NCBI GenBank assembly: GCA_023433775.1
Contig: JAEYTY010000019.1
Location: 14,244-78,243, forward strand
From: Pseudomonadota bacterium
GTDB taxonomy: Bacteria; Pseudomonadota; Alphaproteobacteria; Rhizobiales; Devosiaceae
DNA length: 64,000 nucleotides
Reading direction: 5' to 3'
The notes beneath the pieces are model-generated. The model worked only from the letters and a program-made list of their open reading frames with translations, was not told the DNA's origin and searched no databases. Below are positions 8,822-17,443 of the stretch, piece after piece. The translations under genes and the position numbers were made by a program. Position 1 is the stretch's first letter, and each line of letters begins with the position of its first letter.

Positions 8822-10615
8822 CTGGCCGAACCTGCTCCAAAACGTCCACTGGCTCTGACGATCGGGGCAGCGGCAGCCACCCTTCTCGTCATTGTCGGCG
8901 TGCTCACTGGCCCGTCACTGGTGTCCTGCTTCAATAGCTCTGATGGCATGGGTCTGTGCCTGCGCGACAAGATGGCCGATGCCGGTCTCATCCCCGCCGC
9001 AACGCCCACTGCCGTCGCTGAAGCAGATGCCGAGGCCGCGCCCGAACCCGCCGCCGAGCCCGAGGCAGAAGTTGCCGTGGTCGAGGAAGAAGCCGTTGCC
9101 GAGCCCGAGCTCGATGTGACCCCGCCGGTTGAAACCGCCGATGCCTCCGATACGCTCATTGCCGCCACTTTCGGCCTGCTGCGCGCCGAGCCCGATGGCT
9201 CCGTCGTCATCGCCGGCAGCGGCACGCCCGGCTCCGAGGTCAATGTCTATTCCAATGGCAAGCTCCTGGGCCGCACCCAGGTCGAAACCAGCGGCGATTG
9301 GGTTTTCGTGCCCGATGAACCGCTGCCTGTTGGCGGCGTCGAAATCACCCTGGGCGAAGAAGGCAAGACAGGCACGGGCGAGCAGTCCTTCGTCGTCGTG
9401 ATCGACGAGGACAAGACGAGCCAGCCGCTGGTCGTCGCCAGCGTTCCCGGCAAGGCCAGCGATATTCTCCAGGGCCTCGTCCGCACCCCGGCTCCTGCCC
9501 AGCCAGCCATGGCCGCTGCGCCGGAACCTGCACCGGCAGCGCCTGCGACCGCCGCAGCCGAAACGCCGGCTACGCCCGCTGCCACAGCAGCCCAGCCTGA
9601 CATTCAGGTTGCCGCTGTGCCTGCGGCGTCGGCGACGCCTGCCGATGCACCGGCATCTGCCGCAACTCCTGCTGCGACACAAGAAACAGAGCCAGCGTCC
9701 ACCCCGACGACCGAACCGGCTGCACCTGAACCTGCCCCAGAGCCCGCCGCTACAGCCGATGCTGCCGCGACACCGGCTCCTGCTGCCCCCACCGAGGCAA
9801 CGCCGGATGTCGAGGTCGCTGCCGTCCCGGCGCCTGCCGCTGTCCCTGCAGCCCCAACCGCAATTGCTGCCCCGCCAACCATCGACGCCATCGAGGTCGA
9901 TGGCGAACGCACCTTCTTTGCCGGCGGTGGCCCTGAAGACGGCGTTGTGCGCCTCTATATCGACGATACCTTCATCGCCGATGCCGAAGTCGAAGAGGGC
10001 CGCTGGCTGGTCGAGGCCGGTCCGGTGCTTAACAAGCCAAGCCAGCGCGTTCGCATCGATCTGCTTGCCGCCGGTTCTGCCGACGTCACAGCGCGCGCCG
10101 AAGTCGACTTCGTCCTCGACATGCCGCTCGACACCGCGCCAGTCGCTGTTGCCGACGCAACCGAAGCCGCGCCCGCCGCCACAGAACCCGCCACTGCGGA
10201 ACCTGAGCCTGCTGTTGCGCCCGCTGCTCCCGAAGCGCCAGCCGCTCCCGCAGAGCCTGCAGCTGCAACGCCTGCTGCCGAGCCCGCTGAAGCACCGGCC
10301 CCAGCAACACCCGAGGCAACGACTGAGCCGGCCCCTGCCGCGCCTGCGCCCACCCCGGCTCCAGAACCCGCGCCGGAACCTGCGCCCGCCGTTCCCACCA
10401 TGGTTGCCGTCTCAGTCGGCGACCCGGATGCCGAACGCTTCGGCGCCGGCATGGCGATCATCCGCCGTGGCGACAATCTCTGGACCATCGCCCGCCGCGT
10501 CTATGGCGAGGGCGTGAAGTACAGCACGATCTATCAGGCCAATACCGGCCAGATCCGCGATCCAAACCGGATCTATCCCGGCCAGGTGTTCCAGCTGCCC
10601 GCCGAAAGCCAGTAG
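8822..10615 (+). CDS. Membrane-anchored Ala/Pro-rich LysM protein
   Basis: About 597 residues from a CTG start at 8822, which lies 5 bases after GGGAGGG. This start includes a membrane segment (LALTIGAAAATLLVIVGVL) that the next GTG at 8900 would cut through. Behind the anchor are two Ig-like modules (around VVIAGSGTPGSEVNVY and around RTFFAGGGPEDGVVRLY) separated by long low-complexity Ala/Pro/Glu linkers. A C-terminal LysM domain of about 55 residues reads RRGDNLWTIARRVYGEG then IYPGQVFQLP. It probably spans the periplasm and binds peptidoglycan. No ATG is available near the membrane segment. Confidence 0.85.
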   Translation: MAEPAPKRPLALTIGAAAATLLVIVGVLTGPSLVSCFNSSDGMGLCLRDKMADAGLIPAATPTAVAEADAEAAPEPAAEPEAEVAVVEEEAVAEPELDVTPPVETADASDTLIAATFGLLRAEPDGSVVIAGSGTPGSEVNVYSNGKLLGRTQVETSGDWVFVPDEPLPVGGVEITLGEEGKTGTGEQSFVVVIDEDKTSQPLVVASVPGKASDILQGLVRTPAPAQPAMAAAPEPAPAAPATAAAETPATPAATAAQPDIQVAAVPAASATPADAPASAATPAATQETEPASTPTTEPAAPEPAPEPAATADAAATPAPAAPTEATPDVEVAAVPAPAAVPAAPTAIAAPPTIDAIEVDGERTFFAGGGPEDGVVRLYIDDTFIADAEVEEGRWLVEAGPVLNKPSQRVRIDLLAAGSADVTARAEVDFVLDMPLDTAPVAVADATEAAPAATEPATAEPEPAVAPAAPEAPAAPAEPAAATPAAEPAEAPAPATPEATTEPAPAAPAPTPAPEPAPEPAPAVPTMVAVSVGDPDAERFGAGMAIIRRGDNLWTIARRVYGEGVKYSTIYQANTGQIRDPNRIYPGQVFQLPAESQ

Positions 10616-10640
10616 TTCGGCACGGTCTGATCAATTGCAG

Positions 10641-10658
10641 CGGCGCCCTTGGGCGCCG
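10641..10658 (+). terminator. Stem-loop after LysM gene
   Basis: CGGCGCCC at 10641-10648 and GGGCGCCG at 10651-10658 form a perfect 8-bp stem 26 bases after the stop codon. Only TTGT follows, so termination strength is uncertain. Confidence 0.55.
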
Positions 10659-10683
10659 TTGTCATATGGGGATTGACCTTGTG

Positions 10684-10713
10684 GTAATTCCTCACCATGT
10701 ACTATCGTAATTC
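10684..10713. promoter_or_regulatory. Direct GTAATTC repeats before the arsR-type gene
   Basis: GTAATTC occurs at 10684-10690 and again at 10707-10713, 23 bases apart (about two helical turns), just upstream of the regulator start at 10735. A TTGACC resembling a -35 box lies at 10673. Plausible autoregulatory operator/promoter region; the binding protein is not shown. Confidence 0.35.
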
Positions 10714-10734
10714 ACCGATTGAACGGCTGGCCCC

Positions 10735-11052
10735 ATGCGTGACGACGATATTGCCACCATTATGCGAGCCCTGGGGCATCCCGTCAGGCTCAACATCATG
10801 CGCATCCTTGCAAACCAGCAGGGTCAGTGCTGCTGCGCCGACGTGACCGAGTCACTGCCCCTCGCACAGTCGACTGTGTCCCAGCACATCAAGGTCCTGC
10901 TCGATGCGGGCCTGATCGAGCGCAAGTCGCACGGCACCCGCAATCGCTACTGCATCCGCCATGAAAAACTGTCCGAACTTGGTTCGGCCTTTGGCGGTCT
11001 GCTTCAGGGCCTTGAGCCCAGTCTCACAAAACCGGAATCGGAACTGGCCTGA
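10735..11052 (+). CDS. ArsR/SmtB-family metalloregulator
   Basis: A 105-residue winged-helix repressor: MRALGHPVRLNIMRIL, then the recognition helix AQSTVSQHIKVLLDAGLI. Cys32-Cys33-Cys34 fall at the position of the ELCVC metal site of ArsR proteins, and a further cysteine is Cys73, so thiophilic metal or thiol sensing is plausible. Its stop overlaps the start of the Atm1-type exporter by one base (TGATG), indicating one transcript. It probably represses this operon; direct GTAATTC repeats upstream are candidate operator half-sites. Confidence 0.88.
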   Translation: MRDDDIATIMRALGHPVRLNIMRILANQQGQCCCADVTESLPLAQSTVSQHIKVLLDAGLIERKSHGTRNRYCIRHEKLSELGSAFGGLLQGLEPSLTKPESELA

Positions 11053-12947
11053 TGACCACCGACAGCCCTGAGGGCAAGCCGTCCGTTAGCGCGGACGAAG
11101 GTTCGCTGCTTTCCACAGTTCGCAATCTCTGGGCCTATATGTGGCCCGCCGACCGGCCCGAATTGCGGCTGCGGGTCATTCTGGCCATTGGCGCGCTGCT
11201 GCTCAGCAAGGTCGCGACCACGCTCATTCCCTTCGCCTATAAGGGCATTATCGACAGCCTCGATGGCTCAACGCCCGATTCCGCGCTGATCCTGGGCCTG
11301 GCCGTTCCCATCGTTCTGGTCATTGCCTATGCGCTGGGCAATGTCATCGATGCCGGCTTCCAGCAATTGCGCGACGTGCTTTTCGCCAGCGTCGGCCAGC
11401 ACGCCGTGCGCAAGCTCGCGCTCGAAACCTTCCACCATCTCCATCGCCTTTCGCTGCGCTTCCATCTGGCCCGGCGCACGGGCGGGCTCAGCCGCGTTAT
11501 CGAGCGCGGCACCAAGGGCATCGAAACCATCGTCCGATTCACCATGCTCAACATCGCGCCCACCATTGTGGAATTCGCGATCACGGCGGTGATTTTCGTC
11601 TGGATGTTCGGCATCAGCTATCTCGGCGTGCTGGTGCTGATGATCTGGGGCTATCTTTATTTCACCATCAAGGCCTCCAACTGGCGCATCTCCATTCGCC
11701 GCGACATGAACGAGAGCGACACCGACGCCAATGGCAAGGCCATCGACAGCCTGCTCAATTATGAGACGGTGAAATACTTCGCCAACGAGAAGATGGAAGC
11801 GGCCCGCTACGATCTCTCCATGGCTGGCTATGAACGCTCTGCCATCCGCATCTGGACCTCTCTCGGCTTCCTCAATTTCGGCCAGGCGGTGATTTTCTAC
11901 GCCGGCTTCCTCGTCATCGGCGTTATGGCCGTGGTCGGCGTCATGAACGGCACGCTGACGCTGGGCGATTTTGTCCTGCTCAACACCTTCCTCATGCAGA
12001 TCTATCGCCCGCTCAACTTCATCGGCTTCGTCTATCGCGAAATCCGCCAGGGCCTGACCGACATCGAGGACATGTTCCGCCTGCTCGATCAGAACCCGGA
12101 AATCACTGACAAGCCCGACGCCACCGCGCTCTCGGTCACCGGTCCGGTCATCCGCTTCGAGGATGTCAGCTTCCACTATGACCCCGATCGCGCCATCCTC
12201 AAGGGCGTCAGCTTCGAAGTGCCTGCCGGCAAGACCGTTGCCATTGTGGGGCCTACCGGCGCCGGCAAGTCGACCATTTCGCGCCTGCTGTTCCGCTTCT
12301 ATGACGTCACTGGCGGCCGCATCACCATTGACGGGCAGGACCTGCGCGATGTGACGCAGGAAAGCCTCCGCTCGGCCATCGGCATGGTCCCGCAGGATAC
12401 CGTGCTGTTCAACGACACCATCGGCTACAACATCGAATATGGCCGCCCCGGCGCCAGCCCCGAAGCCGTGCGCGAAGCCGCTGAAATGGCCCAGGTCGGC
12501 ACCTTCATCGCCTCCCTGCCCAAGGCTTACGACACCCCGGTGGGGGAGCGCGGCCTGAAACTCTCAGGCGGCGAAAAGCAGCGCGTTGCCATTGCCCGCA
12601 CCATCCTCAAGGCACCGTCCATCCTCATTCTCGACGAAGCCACCTCCGCGCTCGATACCAAGACCGAGCGCGACATTCAGGCGGCGCTTGACGAAGTTTC
12701 GCGCAATCGCACCACCGTGGTCATCGCCCACCGCTTGTCCACCGTGATCAATGCTGACGAAATCCTCGTCCTGCGCGAAGGCCTGATTGCCGAACGTGGC
12801 AATCATGCCGCGCTCCTGGCGCAGGATGGTCTCTACGCCCAGATGTGGAACCGCCAGCGCGAAGCCAGCGAAGCCGCCGAACTTCTCGCCCGCACCCAGG
12901 ACGACCCCGACGGCTTCGTCAAACGCGGCACTCCGGCAGCCGAATAG
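11052..12947 (+). CDS. Atm1/ABCB7-type ABC exporter (fused membrane and ATPase domains)
   Basis: A 631-residue half-transporter. Residues about 30-330 form a six-helix exporter domain containing NVIDAGFQQLRDVLFA and the RALERGTK-like segment RVIERGTKGIE; the nucleotide-binding domain follows, with GPTGAGKST near 399, LSGGEKQR near 505 and LILDEATSALD near 523. The sequence resembles the Atm1/HMT group, which exports glutathione-linked compounds and confers metal tolerance in bacteria. Translational coupling to a Cys-rich ArsR regulator fits a heavy-metal or thiol-conjugate role. The exact substrate is inference. Confidence 0.9.
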   Translation: MTTDSPEGKPSVSADEGSLLSTVRNLWAYMWPADRPELRLRVILAIGALLLSKVATTLIPFAYKGIIDSLDGSTPDSALILGLAVPIVLVIAYALGNVIDAGFQQLRDVLFASVGQHAVRKLALETFHHLHRLSLRFHLARRTGGLSRVIERGTKGIETIVRFTMLNIAPTIVEFAITAVIFVWMFGISYLGVLVLMIWGYLYFTIKASNWRISIRRDMNESDTDANGKAIDSLLNYETVKYFANEKMEAARYDLSMAGYERSAIRIWTSLGFLNFGQAVIFYAGFLVIGVMAVVGVMNGTLTLGDFVLLNTFLMQIYRPLNFIGFVYREIRQGLTDIEDMFRLLDQNPEITDKPDATALSVTGPVIRFEDVSFHYDPDRAILKGVSFEVPAGKTVAIVGPTGAGKSTISRLLFRFYDVTGGRITIDGQDLRDVTQESLRSAIGMVPQDTVLFNDTIGYNIEYGRPGASPEAVREAAEMAQVGTFIASLPKAYDTPVGERGLKLSGGEKQRVAIARTILKAPSILILDEATSALDTKTERDIQAALDEVSRNRTTVVIAHRLSTVINADEILVLREGLIAERGNHAALLAQDGLYAQMWNRQREASEAAELLARTQDDPDGFVKRGTPAAE

Positions 12948-12967
12948 GGCAGGGGATCACCCCTGCC
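12948..12967. terminator. Bidirectional stem-loop between convergent genes
   Basis: GGCAGGGG (12948-12955) and CCCCTGCC (12960-12967) form an 8-bp stem with a 4-base loop exactly between the exporter stop and the end of the MAPEG gene, whose stop codon lies in the loop. There is no T-run on either side. Confidence 0.5.
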
Positions 12968-13364
12968 ATATGGGAAGTGCAAGCATGGCACTGAGTGTCA
13001 GCGTGGCGATCATCGCCATGCCGATGCCCCAGAACATTGAGCGCAATTTGTTGATGCCGGTCCAATAGCTCAATGTGAAGCCCACCCGTGCCAGCGAATA
13101 TGCAATGGCCGCAACACTGACAACGGCGTTGTCTGTGCTCGTCACCAGCAGCAGTGTTGCCGCTGGCACCACCATGCCGGCCGATTCCAGATTGTTTTGC
13201 AGTGTTCGTGCTGCCCGTCCGGAAAAGCCTTCGCGGTTAAGGGGCGCTGCCCGGTCTGTGAAAACGAATGCAAGCCCCTTTGAGCCGACGGTATTGAGGT
13301 GTTGAACGGCGGCAGACACGAAAATGAGTGTCCCGGCGGTAAGCAGTGCAATTGAAGGGTACAT
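12957..13364 (-). CDS. MAPEG-family membrane protein
   Basis: A 135-residue integral membrane protein with about four hydrophobic segments. The region NREGFSGRAARTLQNNLESAG followed by a YSLARVGF-type helix is typical of MAPEG proteins (membrane-associated proteins in eicosanoid and glutathione metabolism), which in bacteria are often glutathione-dependent or of unknown role. It is convergent with the exporter and divergent from a LysR-type regulator that may control it. Confidence 0.8.
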   Translation of the reverse strand: MYPSIALLTAGTLIFVSAAVQHLNTVGSKGLAFVFTDRAAPLNREGFSGRAARTLQNNLESAGMVVPAATLLLVTSTDNAVVSVAAIAYSLARVGFTLSYWTGINKLRSMFWGIGMAMIATLTLSAMLALPIWQG

Positions 13365-13461
13365 GGATGTGGTTCCGGATGGTCAAAGCCGCACTATTGT
13401 GGTTCAATAATGCACCGTCAACGCGCAAAAGTACGCGCCAAATGTGCAAAAATGTTCAGTT

Positions 13462-14277
13462 ATGACACCCGACCTATCGATCATCGTGGCGATTGAAGGC
13501 GCTGGGACCTTCACCGGCGCAGCCCGTGTCCTAGACGTTGCCCACACCACCGTTTCGCGAAAGCTCAAGGAGCTTGAGTCCCACTTTGGGGTCCGCCTGG
13601 CTGACCGCCGCGATGACGGCGTTGTCTTGACGCCTGAAGGAGAGCGCCTGCTGGAAAGCGCCCGCCGTATCGAGGCAGAGTTCGCGGGTCTTGAACGCGA
13701 CATAACAGGCCGCGACCATCGGCTCACCGGCCATATCAAACTGACCACAGTGGATGTGCTTGCCTGGCTCTATATGCCTGCTCTGGCGCGCTTCTGTGCG
13801 CAGCACAAGCAAATTGACCTCGCCCTGGAGGTTGGCTCCGAGCTGCGCAATTTGTCGCGACGCGAGGCGGAGGTCGCGCTGCGGGCGACCAACAACCCGG
13901 ACGATCACCTGTTCGGGCGCCAATTGGGAGCGCTCGAATTTTATCCCTATATGCGTGCCGATATCGCTGCCGATCCGCAGACCGTGCCCTGGCTTGAATA
14001 TGGCAACCGCGATTGTAGCCAGCCAGCGTCGCGCTGGCTGCGGCGGGTTCATCCAAATGTGCGTCCGCAAGTCAGCGTGCCCACGCCCCTGGCCATGTTC
14101 CGTGCGGTCCAGGCCGGGTTGGGCATCGGACTGGTGCCGGCTGCATTGGCCGATCAGGCGCATGACCTCGTCCGGCTTTCTGAAGAACCGGCATTTTCCA
14201 TCGCCATCTGGCTCCTAACGCCGATGGAACTTCGCCAAACCGCCCGCATCAGGGCCTTGTTTGAAGCCCTTGCCTAG
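13462..14277 (+). CDS. LysR-family transcriptional regulator
   Basis: A 271-residue regulator with the N-terminal winged helix FTGAARVLDVAHTTVSRKLK followed by LESHFGVRLADR, and a periplasmic-binding-like effector domain. I chose ATG 13462 (TPDLSIIVAIEG) over the GTG at 13444; neither has a strong ribosome site. It is divergent from the MAPEG gene across about 100 bases, and LysR proteins often control the divergent neighbour. That spacer contains GCGC-N8-GCGC and ATTG-N5-CAAT partial dyads. The last four bases overlap the doc gene end. Confidence 0.88.
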   Translation: MTPDLSIIVAIEGAGTFTGAARVLDVAHTTVSRKLKELESHFGVRLADRRDDGVVLTPEGERLLESARRIEAEFAGLERDITGRDHRLTGHIKLTTVDVLAWLYMPALARFCAQHKQIDLALEVGSELRNLSRREAEVALRATNNPDDHLFGRQLGALEFYPYMRADIAADPQTVPWLEYGNRDCSQPASRWLRRVHPNVRPQVSVPTPLAMFRAVQAGLGIGLVPAALADQAHDLVRLSEEPAFSIAIWLLTPMELRQTARIRALFEALA

Positions 14278-14660
14278 TCGCCCAGCGGCCCCGTATGCCC
14301 GTGCAGCCAGGTCTCCAGAACCTCCTTGCGGAACGTCCCGGCTTCGAGGTTGGCATAGATGAACTCGATCCACTCCTCCTCGGTCCCAATTGGCTCGACG
14401 CCATTGATCTGCAGAAAAATGATCGTTCCCGCGAAGGCAACGCGCTTGTTGCCATCGATAAAGCCATGGTTCATCGCAAGGCTTTCCCACAGCGCTGCAG
14501 CCTCTTCGATGACATCGGAGTAGTATCCGGTCTGCGGACGGAGCAGGGCGGACAGGATCAAGCCCTCGTCCCGCACGCCCTTGGCTCCGCCGAAGATGCG
14601 GATTTGCTCTTCGTGGATCCAGAGAACGTCGTCGAGCGTCAGATAGGTGCGCTCGGCCAT
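14274..14660 (-). CDS. doc: Doc/Fic-family toxin (death-on-curing)
   Basis: A 128-residue Fic-fold protein with HGFIDGNKR at residues 65-73, matching the HxFx(D/E)GNKR active-site loop; the Doc-type Lys in place of Gly (DGNK rather than DGNGR) is that of kinases acting on elongation factor Tu. It starts three bases after the stop of the antitoxin gene, as expected for a type II toxin-antitoxin operon in antitoxin-first order. Catalytic residues appear intact, so an active toxin is likely. Chromosomal location with no plasmid or phage genes nearby. Confidence 0.9.
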   Translation of the reverse strand: MAERTYLTLDDVLWIHEEQIRIFGGAKGVRDEGLILSALLRPQTGYYSDVIEEAAALWESLAMNHGFIDGNKRVAFAGTIIFLQINGVEPIGTEEEWIEFIYANLEAGTFRKEVLETWLHGHTGPLGD

Positions 14661-14663
14661 GGC

Positions 14664-14903
14664 TTACTTCGCCAGCTCTTCGTAAACCTTGCCCCAGCGC
14701 TTGACGCTTTCACCATGCAGCTTCTGCACCAGCGGATTAATGCGGGGCGCCGCACTCTCCTTCTGCAAGGCCGCATATTGCTCCGGCGAAATCACCACCG
14801 CCACGTCGCGCCCGTTCTTCTGGATACGCACCGGCCCGGCCTGCGCCATTTCCAACACCTGTCCGAACTTGTTCTTGGCATCGGTTGCAGAAATCTCCGC
14901 CAC
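14664..14903 (-). CDS. phd: Phd/YefM-family antitoxin
   Basis: A 79-residue protein beginning MAEISATDAKNKFGQVLEMA, the canonical Phd/YefM DNA-binding N-terminus, continuing through VRIQKNGRDVAVVISPEQYA. The basic and amphipathic C-terminal third would bind and neutralise Doc. It directly precedes doc and likely autorepresses the pair through the palindromic AT-rich sites just upstream (14922-14947). Confidence 0.92.
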   Translation of the reverse strand: MAEISATDAKNKFGQVLEMAQAGPVRIQKNGRDVAVVISPEQYAALQKESAAPRINPLVQKLHGESVKRWGKVYEELAK

Positions 14904-14921
14904 GGCGCTCTCCTTTGGCTG

Positions 14922-14947
14922 AATTAGCTAATTTGGATATTTAGCTA
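14922..14947. promoter_or_regulatory. Palindromic operator of the phd-doc pair
   Basis: AATTAGCTAATT at 14922-14933 is a perfect 12-bp palindrome, and a second TAGCTA core lies at 14942-14947, 18-20 bases away. They sit 19-44 bases upstream of phd in otherwise GC-rich DNA. Paired palindromes are the usual operator form for Phd autoregulation. Confidence 0.6.
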
Positions 14948-15085
14948 TTTTAGCCGAAATAGGCAAGAGCCTTCCGGTGCATTGCTGCTCAGCTAAGGAT
15001 AAAGCCACCAGCCACTGGTCCCGCGCCCCCGGCTGTGATCAATTCGGCCCAGTCCTGAAAAGCGGGGTTTGTCGGGCGGTGCATT

Positions 15086-16462
15086 GTGACGATTGAAGAC
15101 CATAGCGACCACAATACTTCCCCGCGCCGCGCCACGGGCCCCAAGGGCCTGCCCATACTTGGCCATCTGCTTGAAATGAGCCGCGACACGCTCGGCTTCT
15201 TCGAGCGCAGCGCCCGCGAATATGGCGACATGACTGCGCTGCAGCTCGCTTCGTTCCCCGCCGTCATTGTCAATAATCCCGATCTCATAGAGCAGGTTCT
15301 GGTCAAGCAGAACGAGCATTTCACCAAGAACAAGGTCTTTTGGCGCCAGCTAGAAGCTCTGCTTGGCAATGGCCTCTTCACCGCCGAAGGCGCCGAATGG
15401 CAGCGCCAGCGCAAGCTCGCCGCGCCCGCATTTGCGACCATTCCCCTCGCCACCTATGGCCCCCATATGGTCGAGCTCACCCAGCGCATGGTCGACCGCT
15501 GGCAGGATGGGCAGGAAATCGACATGCATCGCGAGATGATGGCGCTGGGCCTCCAGATTGCCGCCAAGACGCTGCTCGATGCTGATGTCACCGACGATCT
15601 CGAGGCCATGGAGCAGGCCGCATATTGGGTCATAGACGAAGTCGCCGACCGCTTCTCCCGCCCCGTCGTCGTGCCCGATTGGGTGCCGCTGCCCGGCCAT
15701 CGGCGCTATCTCAAGGGCATCGCCCATCTTGAGCGCATGGTCTATCGGGTCATCGCCGAAAACCGCGCCGGCAAGCACGCCTCGGCCGGCTTTCTGTCAC
15801 TGCTGATGTCGGCCCGCGACGAGGCCGGCAAGCCGATGACCGACAAGGCCCTGCGCGACCAGATCTGCAATATGCTGCTTGCCGGCTTCGAAACCTCCGC
15901 GCTCAGCATGGCCTATGGCTTCCACCTTCTGGGGCAGCATCGCGATATTCAGACCGCCATCGCCGCCGAGGTCGAAGCCGTCGCGCCGGGCCGCCCCGTC
16001 ACGCCAGATGATCTGCCCAATTTGCCGCTCACCGAACACGCCATCATCGAAACCTTGCGCGTCCTGCCCCCCGGCTGGGCCATTGGGCGCGAAGCCGCGA
16101 CCGATGTGAGAATCGGCGATTATCATATCGCCAAGGGCACCACGGTTATCCTCAGCCCCTGGATCACCCAGCGCGACCCGCGCTATTTTGAAGATCCGCT
16201 CGCCTTCAAGCCCCAGCGTTGGGCCGGCGATTTCCGCCGCAAGCTGCCGCGCTTCGCCTATTTCCCTTTCGGCGGCGGCCCGCGCGTTTGCATTGGCAAT
16301 CGTTTCGCCATGATGGAGGCCATGCTGCTGCTGGCCACCATTTCGCGCAAGTTTGACGTCGAGCGGCTGATGGATCGCCCCGTCAGCTTTCTGCCTTCGA
16401 TTACCTTGCGGCCCGTTGGCGGGATTTGGGTAAAACTGCACGCTCGGCAACCGGCGGGCTGA
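15086..16462 (+). CDS. Cytochrome P450
   Basis: A 458-residue heme monooxygenase. It has the I-helix oxygen-activation motif LLAGFETSAL, the K-helix ETLR, and the heme-binding loop FPFGGGPRVCIGNRF with the thiolate ligand at about Cys402. Sequence style (VIVNNPDLIEQVLV near the N-terminus and the long HFTKNKVFW segment) resembles CYP4/CYP102-like bacterial P450s that often hydroxylate fatty acids or terpenoids. No ferredoxin or reductase gene is adjacent. The start is GTG 15086 with a poor ribosome site. The 3' end overlaps the convergent hydrolase by 62 bases. Confidence 0.93.
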   Translation: MTIEDHSDHNTSPRRATGPKGLPILGHLLEMSRDTLGFFERSAREYGDMTALQLASFPAVIVNNPDLIEQVLVKQNEHFTKNKVFWRQLEALLGNGLFTAEGAEWQRQRKLAAPAFATIPLATYGPHMVELTQRMVDRWQDGQEIDMHREMMALGLQIAAKTLLDADVTDDLEAMEQAAYWVIDEVADRFSRPVVVPDWVPLPGHRRYLKGIAHLERMVYRVIAENRAGKHASAGFLSLLMSARDEAGKPMTDKALRDQICNMLLAGFETSALSMAYGFHLLGQHRDIQTAIAAEVEAVAPGRPVTPDDLPNLPLTEHAIIETLRVLPPGWAIGREAATDVRIGDYHIAKGTTVILSPWITQRDPRYFEDPLAFKPQRWAGDFRRKLPRFAYFPFGGGPRVCIGNRFAMMEAMLLLATISRKFDVERLMDRPVSFLPSITLRPVGGIWVKLHARQPAG

Positions 16463-17321
16463 CTTCCGACCGGTCCATCTGGTAGGGCCCCGGAAAACGT
16501 CGCGCCATGTCGCTGGCAAAGCGGTGCAGCAGCATATTGAAGCTGTTGGGATACGACAGGAACGCGGCGTGGCCTGCGCCCTCGATCAGGTGCGGGTGTC
16601 CATCCCAGAGATTGGCATAGGCCAGATGGTCGAGATATTTCACCCGCACAATGGGGTCTTTGTCGCCATTGACCAGCGCCAGCGGCACCGGTGACGTCTC
16701 GACCACCCGCCTCTGGTCGGCAATGCCCCCTTTAAGCAGGCTCTTGGTGGTTTCCGGGCGCATCCGCCCGTCAGCACGCAAAATGGCGGCAAAGTGCATT
16801 CCGTCAGCGTCAGCGCCATAGCACAGGCTCTGCCAGTGCTCGGCGTCTCGCGTCGTGAACTGCGCCTTGCGGCCCAGCAACATGCCGCTATGCAGGTGAA
16901 AGGCCTGCATCGTGGCGATCGTGCCAGGCGCCAGTGGCGGCGCCCCGGTCGCCAATACGCCGGCCAGCCGCTCCGGGAACCGCTCCATCATTTCCATGGC
17001 AATATGACCGCCCAGCGACCAGCCGACGATCAGCGCCTTGGGTAGGCGCAGGTAATTCATTACGTCGACTGCCACATTGGTCAGCGCATGTATGGAATAG
17101 CTTTCTGCGGGATGCGCGGCATCAGCTGATGCGCCATGCCCCGGCAGGTCAAAGGCAATCAGGCGGAACATGTCCTTGAGCGGGCCAGAAAACTGGTGCT
17201 CGAACACTTCCTTGCTGCCGCAAATGCCATGGATGAAAAGGATGGGCAGGCCAGTGCCGCCGCTGTCCCGATACCCGATATCATCGCTGGCCAGATGCAT
17301 TACTGCGCAGGGCTCAGTCAT
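16401..17321 (-). CDS. Alpha/beta-fold hydrolase
   Basis: A 306-residue hydrolase. It shows the oxyanion FIHG at 29-32, nucleophile elbow GWSLGGH with Ser102, the acid in NGDKDPIV and the catalytic His in EGAGHAAF. No signal peptide is visible, so it is cytoplasmic; substrate unknown. Its last 62 bases run into the 3' end of the P450 gene on the other strand, an unusually long convergent overlap. Confidence 0.88.
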   Translation of the reverse strand: MTEPCAVMHLASDDIGYRDSGGTGLPILFIHGICGSKEVFEHQFSGPLKDMFRLIAFDLPGHGASADAAHPAESYSIHALTNVAVDVMNYLRLPKALIVGWSLGGHIAMEMMERFPERLAGVLATGAPPLAPGTIATMQAFHLHSGMLLGRKAQFTTRDAEHWQSLCYGADADGMHFAAILRADGRMRPETTKSLLKGGIADQRRVVETSPVPLALVNGDKDPIVRVKYLDHLAYANLWDGHPHLIEGAGHAAFLSYPNSFNMLLHRFASDMARRFPGPYQMDRSEVSPPVAERAVLPKSRQRAAR

Positions 17322-17443
17322 AAAGACGCTCCATGATGTGGAGCTGAGTATCGGACAAATCCCTCTAGGATGCGTTTCTAGGCGCGGTTAAGATATTGTA
17401 GATTTGGGATATTGCATTGGGCTTTTGCTGACGGAGTGGGTTC

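Noticed and set aside
9100..10400. Low-complexity Ala/Pro region considered as a tandem DNA repeat
   Set aside because: Codons vary widely and no unit length repeats; it is amino-acid compositional bias, not a DNA repeat array.
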